From Desulfovibrio sp. A2 (lineage in GTDB: Bacteria; Desulfobacterota; Desulfovibrionia; Desulfovibrionales; Desulfovibrionaceae), in contig NZ_AGFG01000080.1 in assembly GCF_000226255.1 (NCBI RefSeq), positions 1 through 18,108 on the forward strand: 18,108 nt of DNA, written 5' to 3'. Below, in pieces: positions 1-7,393 of this stretch (position 1 is its first letter; each line of letters opens with the position of its first letter). The notes below the pieces were generated by a model. The model had not been told where the DNA came from. It saw nothing but the letters and a program-made list of their open reading frames with translations, and ran no database searches. The translations under genes were made by a program, and so were the position numbers.

Positions 1-1
1 C

Positions 2-199
2 GAACGCCTGCTGCCGGGCGCACGCGTTACCCGGACCTGCTGCGATTCCTGCGGCGAACTGCTCGGCACGGCAGCGGACTGCCGTGCTCTGGAACTGGGC
101 GGAACTCTGTACGAGACCCTTCCGGCGGCGTTGATACGTACGGCACTGCGGGGGGCACTGGCCAACCGCAAGTCGGGTGGCGGCGCACACGGCGGCTAG
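2..199 (+). CDS. DUF2703-like protein, C-terminal fragment (5' end outside window)
   Basis: This is an open frame from the window edge to a TAG at 197-199, giving the last 65 residues of a larger protein. The visible part has a TCCDSCG motif, then a DCRALE segment and a GTLYETLPAALI segment. As I remember it, the thioredoxin-like DUF2703 family (PF10865) has the same C-terminal pattern: a CC..CG knuckle, a CR-x-(L/V)-E strand, then YE-x-(I/L)P-x-x-LI and a final helix. Proteins of that family often sit in arsenic-resistance clusters, which fits the genes downstream. The start, full length and active-site region are outside the window. Its biochemical role is unknown. The family call rests on remembered motifs and not on a search. 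Confidence 0.55.
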   Translation, partial: ERLLPGARVTRTCCDSCGELLGTAADCRALELGGTLYETLPAALIRTALRGALANRKSGGGAHGG

Positions 200-299
200 C
201 ATCGGCGGGGTGGCCCTGCAGCGGTGACATGCGGTCGCGCCCTTTTCCGCCCGTGGCCGCGCTGGCACCACATAACTGCTTACCATCAAGGGTTCTTCA

Positions 300-689
300 A
301 TGCGGATATCTGATGTGACGCGACATGTGCTGCCAGTTGCCCTGTTGTGTCTGCTTGCACTGGGTGCGGTCGCGTTCCCGGCATATGCCGGAAACGCCGC
401 CCACCCCGCCAAGGGGACGGTGACGGTCATCGACCTGGGGGCCAAATCGTGCGTCCCGTGCCGGATGATGGCCCCCATCCTGTCGGAATTGAAGGTGGAA
501 TATGCTGGCAAGGCCAACGTCGTGTTCATCGACGCATGGGAGAACCCTGACCAGTCGAAGGCCTACGGCATCCGGGTCATTCCCACCCAGATATTCTACG
601 ACAAGTCCGGGGCCGAGGTGTACCGGCACGAAGGCTTCATGGACAAGGACAGCATCCGGCGCATGCTCGACGTGCTGCTGAAGGGCTGA
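300..689 (+). CDS. Exported thioredoxin-fold protein
   Basis: A 129-residue protein with a Sec-type N-terminus: charged residues, a hydrophobic stretch at about 10-27, and a likely cut after AYA at residue 30. The mature part is a compact thioredoxin domain with the redox pair C51-V-P-C54 and the cis-proline segment VIPTQIF. Its CVPC differs from the WCGPC of cytosolic thioredoxin and resembles thioredoxin-like proteins paired with CcdA/DsbD partners. It probably works in the periplasm as a thiol reductant. The ATG at 300 has only a weak AAGGG-like site upstream. The stop lies 5 nt before the CcdA-like gene, so the two are almost certainly co-transcribed. Its target is unknown; candidates are the DUF2703-like protein upstream or an arsenic-binding thiol protein. 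Confidence 0.85.
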   Translation: MRISDVTRHVLPVALLCLLALGAVAFPAYAGNAAHPAKGTVTVIDLGAKSCVPCRMMAPILSELKVEYAGKANVVFIDAWENPDQSKAYGIRVIPTQIFYDKSGAEVYRHEGFMDKDSIRRMLDVLLKG

Positions 690-694
690 CCGCC

Positions 695-1423
695 GTGTCC
701 GGGGTGTACGGCATGGTCGACCAGTTCCTGCTTGCGGTCGCCACGTGGCTTTCAGGTGGTTTCCTTGTGGCCGCGCTGGGCAGCGTTCTCTGGGGGCTGG
801 TGAGCGTGTTGTTCAGCCCGTGCCATCTGGCCTCCATCCCGCTCATTGTCGGCTACGTGGCCGGTCAGGGCAGGCTGGTGGAGGGACGGCAGGCGGCAGG
901 CTATGCGGCGCTGTTCACGATCGGGCTGTTCATGACCATAGCCCTCATCGGGGTGGCCTGCACCCTGCTCGGGCGCATGCTTGGCGACGTGGGGCCATAC
1001 TGGACCATTCCTGTGGGGGCGCTGTTGCTGTGGGTGGCCTTCGGCATGCTGGGCGTTGCCGCCTGCACCATGTCCGGCGGCGGCCTGATGGCAAGGCTGC
1101 GGGTGCGCGGGCACGGCGGTGCGTTCGTGCTGGGGCTTGCCTACGGGGTGCTTTCCGGCTCGTGCACGTTCGGGTTCATCGCGCCGTTGCTGGCCGTGGT
1201 CACGGTGCAGCAGCGGGTGGCCGAAGGCATCGTGCTTGTCGTCCTGTTCGGCCTTGGCCACTGCCTGCCCATCGCGGCGGCGGGCAGTTCCGCCGCGCTG
1301 GTGCAGCGGTTGCTGGCTGCCCGCGCCATGCAGCGCGGCAGCGCCTGGTTCCGGCGTTTGGCGGGCATCGCCGTGGGCCTGCTCGGCGGCTATTTCATCA
1401 TCCGCCCGTTTCTCGATTCGTAA
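695..1423 (+). CDS. CcdA/DsbD-type transmembrane thiol-electron carrier
   Basis: A 242-residue membrane protein with about six hydrophobic segments. Two cysteines lie in CcdA-like contexts: C43 in FSPCHLASIPLIVG and C157 in SGSCTFGFIAPLL. In the CcdA/DsbD family this pair accepts electrons from cytoplasmic thioredoxin and passes them to a periplasmic thioredoxin-like partner. The gene just upstream encodes such a partner. The chosen start is GTG at 695, 5 nt after the thioredoxin stop; an in-frame ATG at 713 is the alternative. The length suits the short CcdA group rather than full DsbD. A role in cytochrome c maturation is possible, but nothing nearby supports it, and the arsenic context suggests a dedicated thiol-reduction branch. 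Confidence 0.8.
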   Translation: MSGVYGMVDQFLLAVATWLSGGFLVAALGSVLWGLVSVLFSPCHLASIPLIVGYVAGQGRLVEGRQAAGYAALFTIGLFMTIALIGVACTLLGRMLGDVGPYWTIPVGALLLWVAFGMLGVAACTMSGGGLMARLRVRGHGGAFVLGLAYGVLSGSCTFGFIAPLLAVVTVQQRVAEGIVLVVLFGLGHCLPIAAAGSSAALVQRLLAARAMQRGSAWFRRLAGIAVGLLGGYFIIRPFLDS

Positions 1424-1458
1424 CCCGAAACCGACGGCTTTGCCGCCCGGAGGGTATC

Positions 1459-2760
1459 ATGTTCTGGAAGGAACAATGGAAACCGCTTGCGGTCATGCTG
1501 GTTGTTTTCGTGGCTTGCTTTTGGCTGCCCGTGGGCGTGGCCCGGTTTGACGATTCCGTGCTGGAGGCGCTGCACCTGGTCAAGTGGTACGCGCAGGAAC
1601 ACGTGCTGCTGTGCCTCGTGCCCGCCTTCTTCATCGCGGGGGCCATTTCCGTCTTCGTCAGCCAGGCCTCGGTGCTGAAGTACCTTGGGCCGCAGGCCAA
1701 CAAGGCCGTGGCCTATGCCGTGGCCTCCTGCTCCGGCACCATCCTTGCCGTGTGCTCCTGCACCATCCTGCCGCTTTTCGCAGGCATCTACCGGCGCGGC
1801 GCAGGGCTGGGGCCCGCCTCGGCATTCCTGTATTCCGGCCCCGCCATCAACATCCTGGCCATATTCCTCACCGCGCGCATCCTTGGCGCCGAAATCGGCA
1901 TAGCGCGCGCCGTCGGGGCGGTGCTGTTCAGTGTGGTGATCGGGCTGGCCATGCACTGGATATATCGCAAGGAAGAGACGGAAAAGGCGGAGGGCATGGC
2001 GGCCATGCCCATTCCCGAAACACGCCGCACCCTGGGGCAGGATGTGGTGTATTTCGCCTCCATGGTGGGCATTCTGGTGTTCGCCAACTGGGGGCGGCCC
2101 GCGGAATCGGAAGGGCTGTGGGCGATGATCTACGCATGGCGCTGGTGGACGGCGGGTGCTTTCGGCCTGTTGCTGGGCGCGGCCCTTGTGCGGTGGTTCG
2201 ATCTGCCACTCTCACGCGTCGCGGGCGTGGGAGGCGTGGTGGCCATGCTGGCGGGTGCGCTGCCCCACCTGCCGCTGGTTCCCTTCGTGGCGGGCGTGGT
2301 GGGGCTTTCGGCCATCATCAGCGTGCGCGAGGATGAAACCGGCGAGTGGTTTCGGGCAAGCTGGGATTTCGCCAAACAGATACTGCCCCTGTTGCTGTAT
2401 GGGGTGCTTGTTTCCGGCATGTTGCTGGGGAGACCCGGCGGCGAAGGGCTGCTGCCATCGGCGTGGGTGGCTGCCGCTGTGGGTGGCAATTCGTTTCTGG
2501 CGAATTTTACCGCTTCGTTCCTGGGGGCATTCATGTATTTCGCCACGCTGACCGAGATTCCCATCGTGCAGGGGCTTCTGGGCAGCGGCATGGGCAAGGG
2601 CCCCGCGCTTGCCCTGTTGCTGGCGGGACCGGCACTGAGCCTTCCCAGCATGCTGGTCATCCGATCGGTCATGGGAACGCAGAAAACGGTGGTCTATGTC
2701 TCGCTGGTTGTCGTGATGGCGACCCTGACCGGCATGCTGTTCGGTGGGATTGTTGGGTGA
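1459..2760 (+). CDS. Permease of the DUF318/ArsP family
   Basis: A 433-residue polytopic membrane protein. It carries the family hallmark near residues 90-120: C91, then C99-S-C101-T, followed by LPLFAGIYRRGAG and YSGPAINILA. This matches permease family PF03773, which includes ArsP, an efflux carrier for trivalent organoarsenicals such as methylarsenite. The open frame extends further upstream, but that part overlaps the CcdA-like gene in another frame. The ATG at 1459 follows a clear GGAGGG at 1449-1454, which fixes the start. It lies 35 nt after the CcdA-like gene and is probably in the same transcript. ArsP proteins use paired cysteines, and CxC is present here. The exact substrate (methylarsenite, arsenite or another thiophilic compound) cannot be read from sequence. 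Confidence 0.82.
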   Translation: MFWKEQWKPLAVMLVVFVACFWLPVGVARFDDSVLEALHLVKWYAQEHVLLCLVPAFFIAGAISVFVSQASVLKYLGPQANKAVAYAVASCSGTILAVCSCTILPLFAGIYRRGAGLGPASAFLYSGPAINILAIFLTARILGAEIGIARAVGAVLFSVVIGLAMHWIYRKEETEKAEGMAAMPIPETRRTLGQDVVYFASMVGILVFANWGRPAESEGLWAMIYAWRWWTAGAFGLLLGAALVRWFDLPLSRVAGVGGVVAMLAGALPHLPLVPFVAGVVGLSAIISVREDETGEWFRASWDFAKQILPLLLYGVLVSGMLLGRPGGEGLLPSAWVAAAVGGNSFLANFTASFLGAFMYFATLTEIPIVQGLLGSGMGKGPALALLLAGPALSLPSMLVIRSVMGTQKTVVYVSLVVVMATLTGMLFGGIVG

Positions 2761-2847
2761 TGCTGCCCAGTCAGTCTCCCGCAGGGGGCGCGGCCTGTAT
2801 TCGCACCGGGCATAGTTGCCGGTAGGCCAAGGGGCATGGTCACCCCA

Positions 2848-2876
2848 TTGATTCATTTCAAATCTTGTTGTATTGT
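2848..2876 (+). promoter_or_regulatory. arsR promoter with candidate ArsR operator
   Basis: A sigma-70-like promoter: -35 TTGATT at 2848-2853, a 17-nt spacer, and -10 TATTGT at 2871-2876. The spacer holds ATTCATTTCAA, partly repeated upstream of arsD, and the weak dyad GATT-N7-AATC at 2850-2864. A repressor bound there would block polymerase, as expected for ArsR autoregulation. Transcription would start close to the ATG at 2883, implying a leaderless or nearly leaderless mRNA. Confidence 0.5.
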
Positions 2877-2882
2877 CGATGT

Positions 2883-3248
2883 ATGGAAACCAAACGCGCG
2901 GTCCCCTTGTTCGAAGCCTTGTCCTCCGGAATTCGGCTGGACCTGTTCAGGCTGCTGGTCAAACATGCGCCAGACGGGCTTGTGGCCGGTGACATCGCGA
3001 AGCTGCTGGGTATTCCGGCGAGCAACCTTTCCTTTCATCTCAAGACGATACTGCATGCCGGGCTCATCACCGTGGACAAGGAAGGAAAGTTCCTGCGGTA
3101 TCGGGCCAATATCTCGCTAATGATCGAACTCATTTCCTATCTCACTTCCGAGTGCTGTACCGGCAATCCGGAACAGTGCGGCGGACGCAGGGACGGGTGC
3201 GGCTTGCCGTCCGGCATATCGTCCGGCATCCTGCCCGATTGCACGTAG
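2883..3248 (+). CDS. arsR: ArsR-family As(III)-responsive repressor
   Basis: A 121-residue winged-helix protein of the ArsR/SmtB family. The recognition helix is in KLLGIPASNLSFHLKTI at about residues 38-54, followed by the wing VDKEGKFLRYR. There is no CxC motif in helix 3 as in plasmid R773 ArsR. Instead the C-terminus carries ECCTGNPEQCG, with two adjacent cysteines and a third seven positions later, then further cysteines. That resembles the Acidithiobacillus-type ArsR, which binds As(III) through a C-terminal cysteine set. The frame is open slightly upstream, but ATG 2883 starts the conserved METKRAVPLFEALS segment. No ribosome binding site precedes it. It probably controls its own promoter and the arsD-arsA-acr3 unit. 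Confidence 0.93.
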   Translation: METKRAVPLFEALSSGIRLDLFRLLVKHAPDGLVAGDIAKLLGIPASNLSFHLKTILHAGLITVDKEGKFLRYRANISLMIELISYLTSECCTGNPEQCGGRRDGCGLPSGISSGILPDCT

Positions 3249-3327
3249 CCCCCCAAGCGCGAGGCACAGGAAAGCCAAGGGTTGGCGAAACATCCGCGCC
3301 GGCACTTGTTTTTTTTGGCCGCATCAA

Positions 3328-3340
3328 TTCAATGTTTCAA
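3328..3340 (+). repeat. TTCAA-TGT-TTCAA direct repeat, possible second ArsR operator
   Basis: Two TTCAA copies at 3328-3332 and 3336-3340, separated by TGT, lie in the 144-nt gap between arsR and arsD. The surrounding ATTCA...TTTCAA resembles the ATTCATTTCAA inside the arsR promoter spacer. A -10-like TATGTG at 3345-3350 follows, but no good -35 is visible. This may be a second operator giving arsDA-acr3 their own control. Confidence 0.35.
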
Positions 3341-3392
3341 CAAGTATGTGCGGCGGTGTCCTAGGCACAGCCCAAGACAAGGAGGTTACCCC

Positions 3393-3740
3393 ATGAAACA
3401 CATCTCCATCTTCGATCCCGCCATGTGCTGCTCCACCGGCGTGTGCGGTCCCGGCGTCGATCCGGAACTCATGCGAGTCGCCATGATAGTCAGCCAGTTG
3501 CAGGAGCAGGGCGCCCACCTGGAGCGTTTCAATCTGGCGCAGCAACCGCAGGCGTTCATCGCAAACCCTCTCGTCAACGCGGCCCTGGAGCGGGAAGGGG
3601 CGAACGTGCTGCCCATCACCATCGTGGATGGCGAGATCGTCAAGAGCGGCTCGTATCCCACCAACGAAGAATTCGTGGCATGGAGCGGCGTCGGCAAGGT
3701 TCTCGTGCCCTTGTCCCTGTCCGGAAACCAGGTTGGCTAA
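3393..3740 (+). CDS. arsD: ArsD arsenic metallochaperone
   Basis: A 115-residue protein. The N-terminal MCCSTGVCG places cysteines at residues 12, 13 and 18, exactly the positions of the As(III)-binding triad in the characterised R773 ArsD. The rest has the thioredoxin-like ArsD fold pattern, including FIANPLVNAAL and VLPITIVDGEIVKSGSYPTNEE. ArsD binds As(III), passes it to ArsA and raises ArsA affinity. The extra C-terminal cysteine pairs of R773 ArsD are absent, as in many chromosomal forms. The start is set by AAGGAGG at 3379-3385. The gene ends 21 nt before arsA, so the chaperone and its client are co-transcribed. Confidence 0.95.
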   Translation: MKHISIFDPAMCCSTGVCGPGVDPELMRVAMIVSQLQEQGAHLERFNLAQQPQAFIANPLVNAALEREGANVLPITIVDGEIVKSGSYPTNEEFVAWSGVGKVLVPLSLSGNQVG

Positions 3741-3761
3741 CCGATTCCGAAGAGGCTTACC

Positions 3762-5501
3762 ATGCTCGTACCATTCGATCTGAACACACTGGAATTGACG
3801 AAATACATCTTCTTCACCGGCAAGGGAGGGGTGGGCAAGACCTCCACTGCCTGTGCCGTGGCCGTTACCCTTGCGGACAGGGGCAAGAATATCCTTCTTG
3901 TCAGCACCGACCCTGCATCCAATCTCCAGGATGTGTTCGGCACGGAACTCGATGGTCGTGGGGTGCCGATCCCGGGTGTCCAACGTCTCGTGGTCGCCAA
4001 TCTCGACCCGGAGGAAGCCGCGCGTGAGTACAGGGAGGGCGTCGTGGCCCCCTACCGTGGCAAGCTGCCGGACGCTGTCATCGCCAGCATGGAGGAACAG
4101 CTTTCCGGTTCCTGTACGGTCGAGATCGCGGCGTTCGACCAGTTTTCCAACTTCATCACGGATCAGGGGCTGAGCGAGGCATACGATCACATCATTTTCG
4201 ATACGGCGCCGACAGGTCATACCCTGCGGATGCTGCAATTGCCCTCTGCGTGGAGCAATTTCATCAGCGAGAGCACGCATGGCGCGTCATGCCTCGGTCA
4301 ACTCGCGGGCCTTGAGGGCAAGCAGGGTATGTACCGCCATGCCGTGGCCACGCTTGCGGATGGCGGCACGACAACGCTTGTCCTCGTATCCAGGCCGGAA
4401 ACGGCGCCACTGCTGGAGGCGGACCGCTCAAGCGCGGAATTGCGCGAACTTGGCATTGAAAACCAGATGCTTGTCGTCAACGCCGTGCTCGATCAGGCCA
4501 CGGACGATGTCTCTTCCAGAATTCTGGAACGGCAGCAGGCTGCGTTGCGCGCCATGCCAGCACGGCTGAAGGATATCAGGGCATACGGCATCCCTCTGAG
4601 GTCCTACAACATCATCGGCCTTGCGGGCATCCGCGCCTTTTTGAACGGCGAACTGGTGGAAACGCGCCGGTCATCCGTGCCGCAAAGTCCTGCGCACACC
4701 CTCGGCAACCTTGTGGACGCCCTGCACGAGACCGGCAAGAAGGTCATCTTCACGATGGGCAAGGGAGGGGTGGGGAAAACGATGGTTGCCGCCGCCATCG
4801 CCATGGGGTTGGCGCAACGGGGCGCGAAGGTACACCTTACGTCCACGGACCCAGCCAACAACCTGCAAAACGTCATGAAGGATACCCCCGGAGTGACCGT
4901 GAGCAGGATTGACGAGCAAGAGGAACTGGGCAGGTACCGGGATGAAGTGTTGGGCGCGGCGCGGCAGGTCATGAGCGGGAACGATCTGGCGTACATCGAG
5001 GAGGACTTGCGCTCACCCTGCACGCAGGAGATTGCCGTATTCCGGGCCTTTGCCGAGATCGTGGAAAAGGCCGGGGAGGAGGTCGTCGTCATTGACACCG
5101 CCCCCACCGGGCACACTCTGCTACTGCTCGACGCCACGCAAAGCTACCACAAGGAAGTGCAGCGCACGAAGGGCGTCATTCCCCCATCCGTCGAAAAGCT
5201 GCTGCCGCGGCTTCGCGACGCGAGGCAGACCGAGGTGGTCATCGTGACACTGCCCGAAGCCACGCCGGTGTTCGAGGCGGAACGGCTGCGCGAGGACCTG
5301 CTGCGCGCCGGGATTCGCAATACGTGGTGGGTGGTCAACCAGTGTCTTTCCGCTGTGGAAACAACCAGCGACATCCTCCGCGCAAGGGCGAACGAAGAAA
5401 CCAATTGGATCAACAGGGTCTCCGCCATCTGTTCCGGCAACATCGTGACGGTGCCATGGAAGCATGCCCCGGCTGTGGATGAGCTTCTCGGAGATTCATG
5501 A
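3762..5501 (+). CDS. arsA: ArsA arsenite-stimulated ATPase (two-domain)
   Basis: A 579-residue protein of two homologous ATPase halves, the usual ArsA length. Walker A motifs GKGGVGKT lie at about 20-27 and 333-340. The DTAPTGH signature occurs at 147-153 and 445-451. The As(III)-site cysteines of R773 ArsA (113, 172, 422) have counterparts at C118 in [12 protein letters not shown]177 in GASCLGQL and C420 in [10 protein letters not shown]. It acts on the cytoplasmic face, takes As(III) from ArsD and drives an arsenite carrier with ATP. The neighbouring carrier is Acr3 rather than ArsB, so an ArsA-Acr3 pairing is inferred from adjacency. The ATG at 3762 follows an AAGAGG site. Confidence 0.96.
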   Translation: MLVPFDLNTLELTKYIFFTGKGGVGKTSTACAVAVTLADRGKNILLVSTDPASNLQDVFGTELDGRGVPIPGVQRLVVANLDPEEAAREYREGVVAPYRGKLPDAVIASMEEQLSGSCTVEIAAFDQFSNFITDQGLSEAYDHIIFDTAPTGHTLRMLQLPSAWSNFISESTHGASCLGQLAGLEGKQGMYRHAVATLADGGTTTLVLVSRPETAPLLEADRSSAELRELGIENQMLVVNAVLDQATDDVSSRILERQQAALRAMPARLKDIRAYGIPLRSYNIIGLAGIRAFLNGELVETRRSSVPQSPAHTLGNLVDALHETGKKVIFTMGKGGVGKTMVAAAIAMGLAQRGAKVHLTSTDPANNLQNVMKDTPGVTVSRIDEQEELGRYRDEVLGAARQVMSGNDLAYIEEDLRSPCTQEIAVFRAFAEIVEKAGEEVVVIDTAPTGHTLLLLDATQSYHKEVQRTKGVIPPSVEKLLPRLRDARQTEVVIVTLPEATPVFEAERLREDLLRAGIRNTWWVVNQCLSAVETTSDILRARANEETNWINRVSAICSGNIVTVPWKHAPAVDELLGDS

Positions 5502-5556
5502 TCATTGTCGACTGCGGAACGAGTGGGCGACTATCCGAAAAATGAATGGAGACGAC

Positions 5557-6657
5557 ATGGGCACTGCATCGGCAAGGAAATTGTCCTTTCTGGATCGCTA
5601 TCTGACGCTGTGGATATTCCTTGCAATGGCGATCGGCGTAGTGACGGGATGGGCCGCGCCGGGGGTAAAGGAAGTCATCAACGCCTTTCAGGTTGGCACA
5701 ACAAATATCCCCATCGCCGTGGGGCTTGTGCTGATGATGTATCCGCCGCTGGCAAAGGTTCGCTACGAGGAGTTGGGGCAGGTGTTCCGCAACGGCAAGG
5801 TGCTGGCGCTGTCACTGGTGCAGAACTGGATCGTGGGGCCTGTGTTCATGTTTCTGCTGGCCGTCACGTTTCTTTCCGGCCACCATAGCTACATGGTGGG
5901 ATTGATACTGATCGGGCTTGCCCGGTGCATCGCCATGGTCATCGTGTGGAACGATCTTGCCGGGGGGGATACGGAGTACTGCGCGGGGCTTGTGGCTTTC
6001 AACTCGATCTTCCAGGTGCTGTTCTTCTCGTTCTACGCATGGGTGTTCATTACCGTGTTGCCCGACATGCTGGGGCTTGAGGGCGTGGCCGTGGATATCT
6101 CCATGGGACAGATAGCGGAAAGCGTGTTCATCTATCTGGGTATTCCCTTCATCGGTGGTATCGTCTCGCGCGTTGTCGGACTGAAGCTGAAGGGCCGCCG
6201 GTGGTACGAGCAGGTCTTCGTCCCCCGCATCGCCCCCATGACGCTGGTGGCACTGCTGTTCACCATTCTCGTGATGTTCTCGCTCAAGGGTGAATACATC
6301 GTCGAGCTTCCCTTCGACGTGATCCGCGTGGCGCTTCCCCTGTGCATCTACTTTACGGTCATGTTCCTGTTCTCGTTCTGGATGTCCATGAAGGCGGGGG
6401 CCACCTATGAACAGTCGGCAACTCTCAGCTTCACGGCGTCATCCAACAACTTCGAACTGGCCATCGCCGTGGCCGTTGCAGTGTTCGGACTGAATTCCGG
6501 CGAGGCCTTCGCGGCAGTCATCGGACCGCTGGTGGAAGTACCGGTGCTCATCGGCTTGGTGAAGGTCGCCTTGTGGATCAGGCAGGCCTGGTATGCCCGC
6601 GAAGCGGAGATCGGCGAAGAGGCATGCACCGCTTCGTGTGCAGCTGATACACGTTGA
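5557..6657 (+). CDS. acr3: Acr3-family arsenite efflux carrier
   Basis: A 366-residue inner-membrane protein with about ten hydrophobic segments. Acr3 signatures include [19 protein letters not shown] (C124), corresponding to the conserved cysteine needed for As(III) transport. A late [17 protein letters not shown] segment holds the conserved glutamate. Acr3 proteins export As(III), usually in exchange for protons. The frame is open further upstream and overlaps the arsA end. ATG 5557 is preferred because TGGAGA ends 4-5 nt before it and the protein then starts just ahead of TM1. ATG 5542 is the alternative. The 55-nt gap after arsA suggests co-transcription. No terminator is visible in the 280 nt downstream. 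Confidence 0.94.
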   Translation: MGTASARKLSFLDRYLTLWIFLAMAIGVVTGWAAPGVKEVINAFQVGTTNIPIAVGLVLMMYPPLAKVRYEELGQVFRNGKVLALSLVQNWIVGPVFMFLLAVTFLSGHHSYMVGLILIGLARCIAMVIVWNDLAGGDTEYCAGLVAFNSIFQVLFFSFYAWVFITVLPDMLGLEGVAVDISMGQIAESVFIYLGIPFIGGIVSRVVGLKLKGRRWYEQVFVPRIAPMTLVALLFTILVMFSLKGEYIVELPFDVIRVALPLCIYFTVMFLFSFWMSMKAGATYEQSATLSFTASSNNFELAIAVAVAVFGLNSGEAFAAVIGPLVEVPVLIGLVKVALWIRQAWYAREAEIGEEACTASCAADTR

Positions 6658-6937
6658 ACCGTGCTGGTTGATGCGTCATCATGAGTTGCCTGGCAGGATA
6701 TCCCCGCTAGGCGTACGGTGCGTTCGCCCCCTCACGGTGCGCCGGGTTGTGGATGCCCCTTTCCCCGGTGTTCTGGCCGGGCCAGAGCTTGGTACGAGCT
6801 GCCGGAGCGCGTTCAAGGCGGTTTCCCTGTAATCCGAGATGGGTGTGGATAATATAACATGAAAGTCATGCGGCCGAACCGGTTTGGCGGTGTGTAGCTC
6901 GCATGACCACACCGGCACAGAGCCGAATGGGGCCCAT
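6658..6937. other. Intergenic region between acr3 and arsC
   Basis: A 280-nt gene-free stretch. It holds ACGGTGCG direct repeats at 6715-6722 and 6734-6741, the interrupted palindrome TCTGGCC-G-GGCCAGA at 6772-6786, a -10-like TATAAC at 6853-6858 and two dyads described separately. No convincing terminator for acr3 and no good -35 element are visible. Confidence 0.5.
6853..6888 (+). promoter_or_regulatory. Probable arsC promoter with two adjacent dyads
   Basis: TATAAC at 6853-6858 is a fair -10 box. It is followed by CATGA-AAG-TCATG (6858-6870), a perfect inverted repeat, and by GCCGAACC-GGTTTGGC (6873-6888), palindromic but for one mismatched pair. The dyads cover the expected transcription start, so they look like operator sites. 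No -35 close to consensus is present, which suggests an activator or a weak promoter. Confidence 0.4.
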
Positions 6938-7378
6938 ATGGAAAAGTTGCGTATCCTGTTCCTGTGCACGGGAAATTCGTGTCGCAGCCAGATGGCCGAG
7001 GGCTGGGTGCGCGCGCTCAGGGCGGATGCCATGGAAGCATACTCCGCCGGGGTTGTCCGGCGCGGCATGGACCTCCGTGCCGTGCAAGCCATGCGGGAAG
7101 CTGGCGTGGACATTTCCTCGCAGTATTCGAAAACGATCGATGCACTGCCGGACATTCCCTTCGACTGTGTGGTGACTTTGTGCGGCCATGCCGCAGAGAC
7201 CTGCCCCTTCTTTCCGGGAAGGGCCAAGCGGGTGCATCGCGGCTTCGATGATCCGCCGCACCTCGCGGAAGGTGCGGCGGGCGAAGAGGAGGCCATGGCC
7301 CACTACCGTCGCGTGCGCGACGAAATCCGCCGCTTTGTGGAAGAGTTGCCCCGGTCCCTCGAGGACGGCTGGGAATAG
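6938..7378 (+). CDS. arsC: Thioredoxin-coupled arsenate reductase
   Basis: A 146-residue protein of the low-molecular-weight phosphatase type. The nucleophile is C10 in the loop [14 protein letters not shown]. The resolving cysteines are C82 and C89 in [15 protein letters not shown]. All three positions equal those of the characterised Staphylococcus aureus ArsC, so the thioredoxin-dependent mechanism (As(V) to As(III) by a C10-C82-C89 relay) is well supported. It acts in the cytoplasm and supplies As(III) for Acr3. The frame continues to 6884 upstream, but ATG 6938 starts the conserved [10 protein letters not shown] strand. It is separated from acr3 by its own regulatory region and lies 15 nt before the periplasmic binding protein gene, linking detoxification to the sensor pair. 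Confidence 0.95.
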   Translation: MEKLRILFLCTGNSCRSQMAEGWVRALRADAMEAYSAGVVRRGMDLRAVQAMREAGVDISSQYSKTIDALPDIPFDCVVTLCGHAAETCPFFPGRAKRVHRGFDDPPHLAEGAAGEEEAMAHYRRVRDEIRRFVEELPRSLEDGWE

Positions 7379-7393
7379 GGAATCGGTACCGGC

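Noticed and set aside
263..279. TGGCAC...TGC resembling a sigma-54 promoter before the thioredoxin gene
   Set aside because: The distance between the GG and GC pairs is 12 nt instead of 10, and the TTGC part is missing a match.
745..1458. N-terminal extension of the permease frame (238 codons before the chosen start)
   Set aside because: It lies over the CcdA-like gene in another frame and has low-complexity Arg/Gly/Ala composition. A clear GGAGGG and ATG at 1459 mark the real start.
3274..3316. Hairpin plus run of eight T as a terminator after arsR
   Set aside because: The stem has only five pairs and the T-run begins 22 nt after it, so it does not form a standard terminator.
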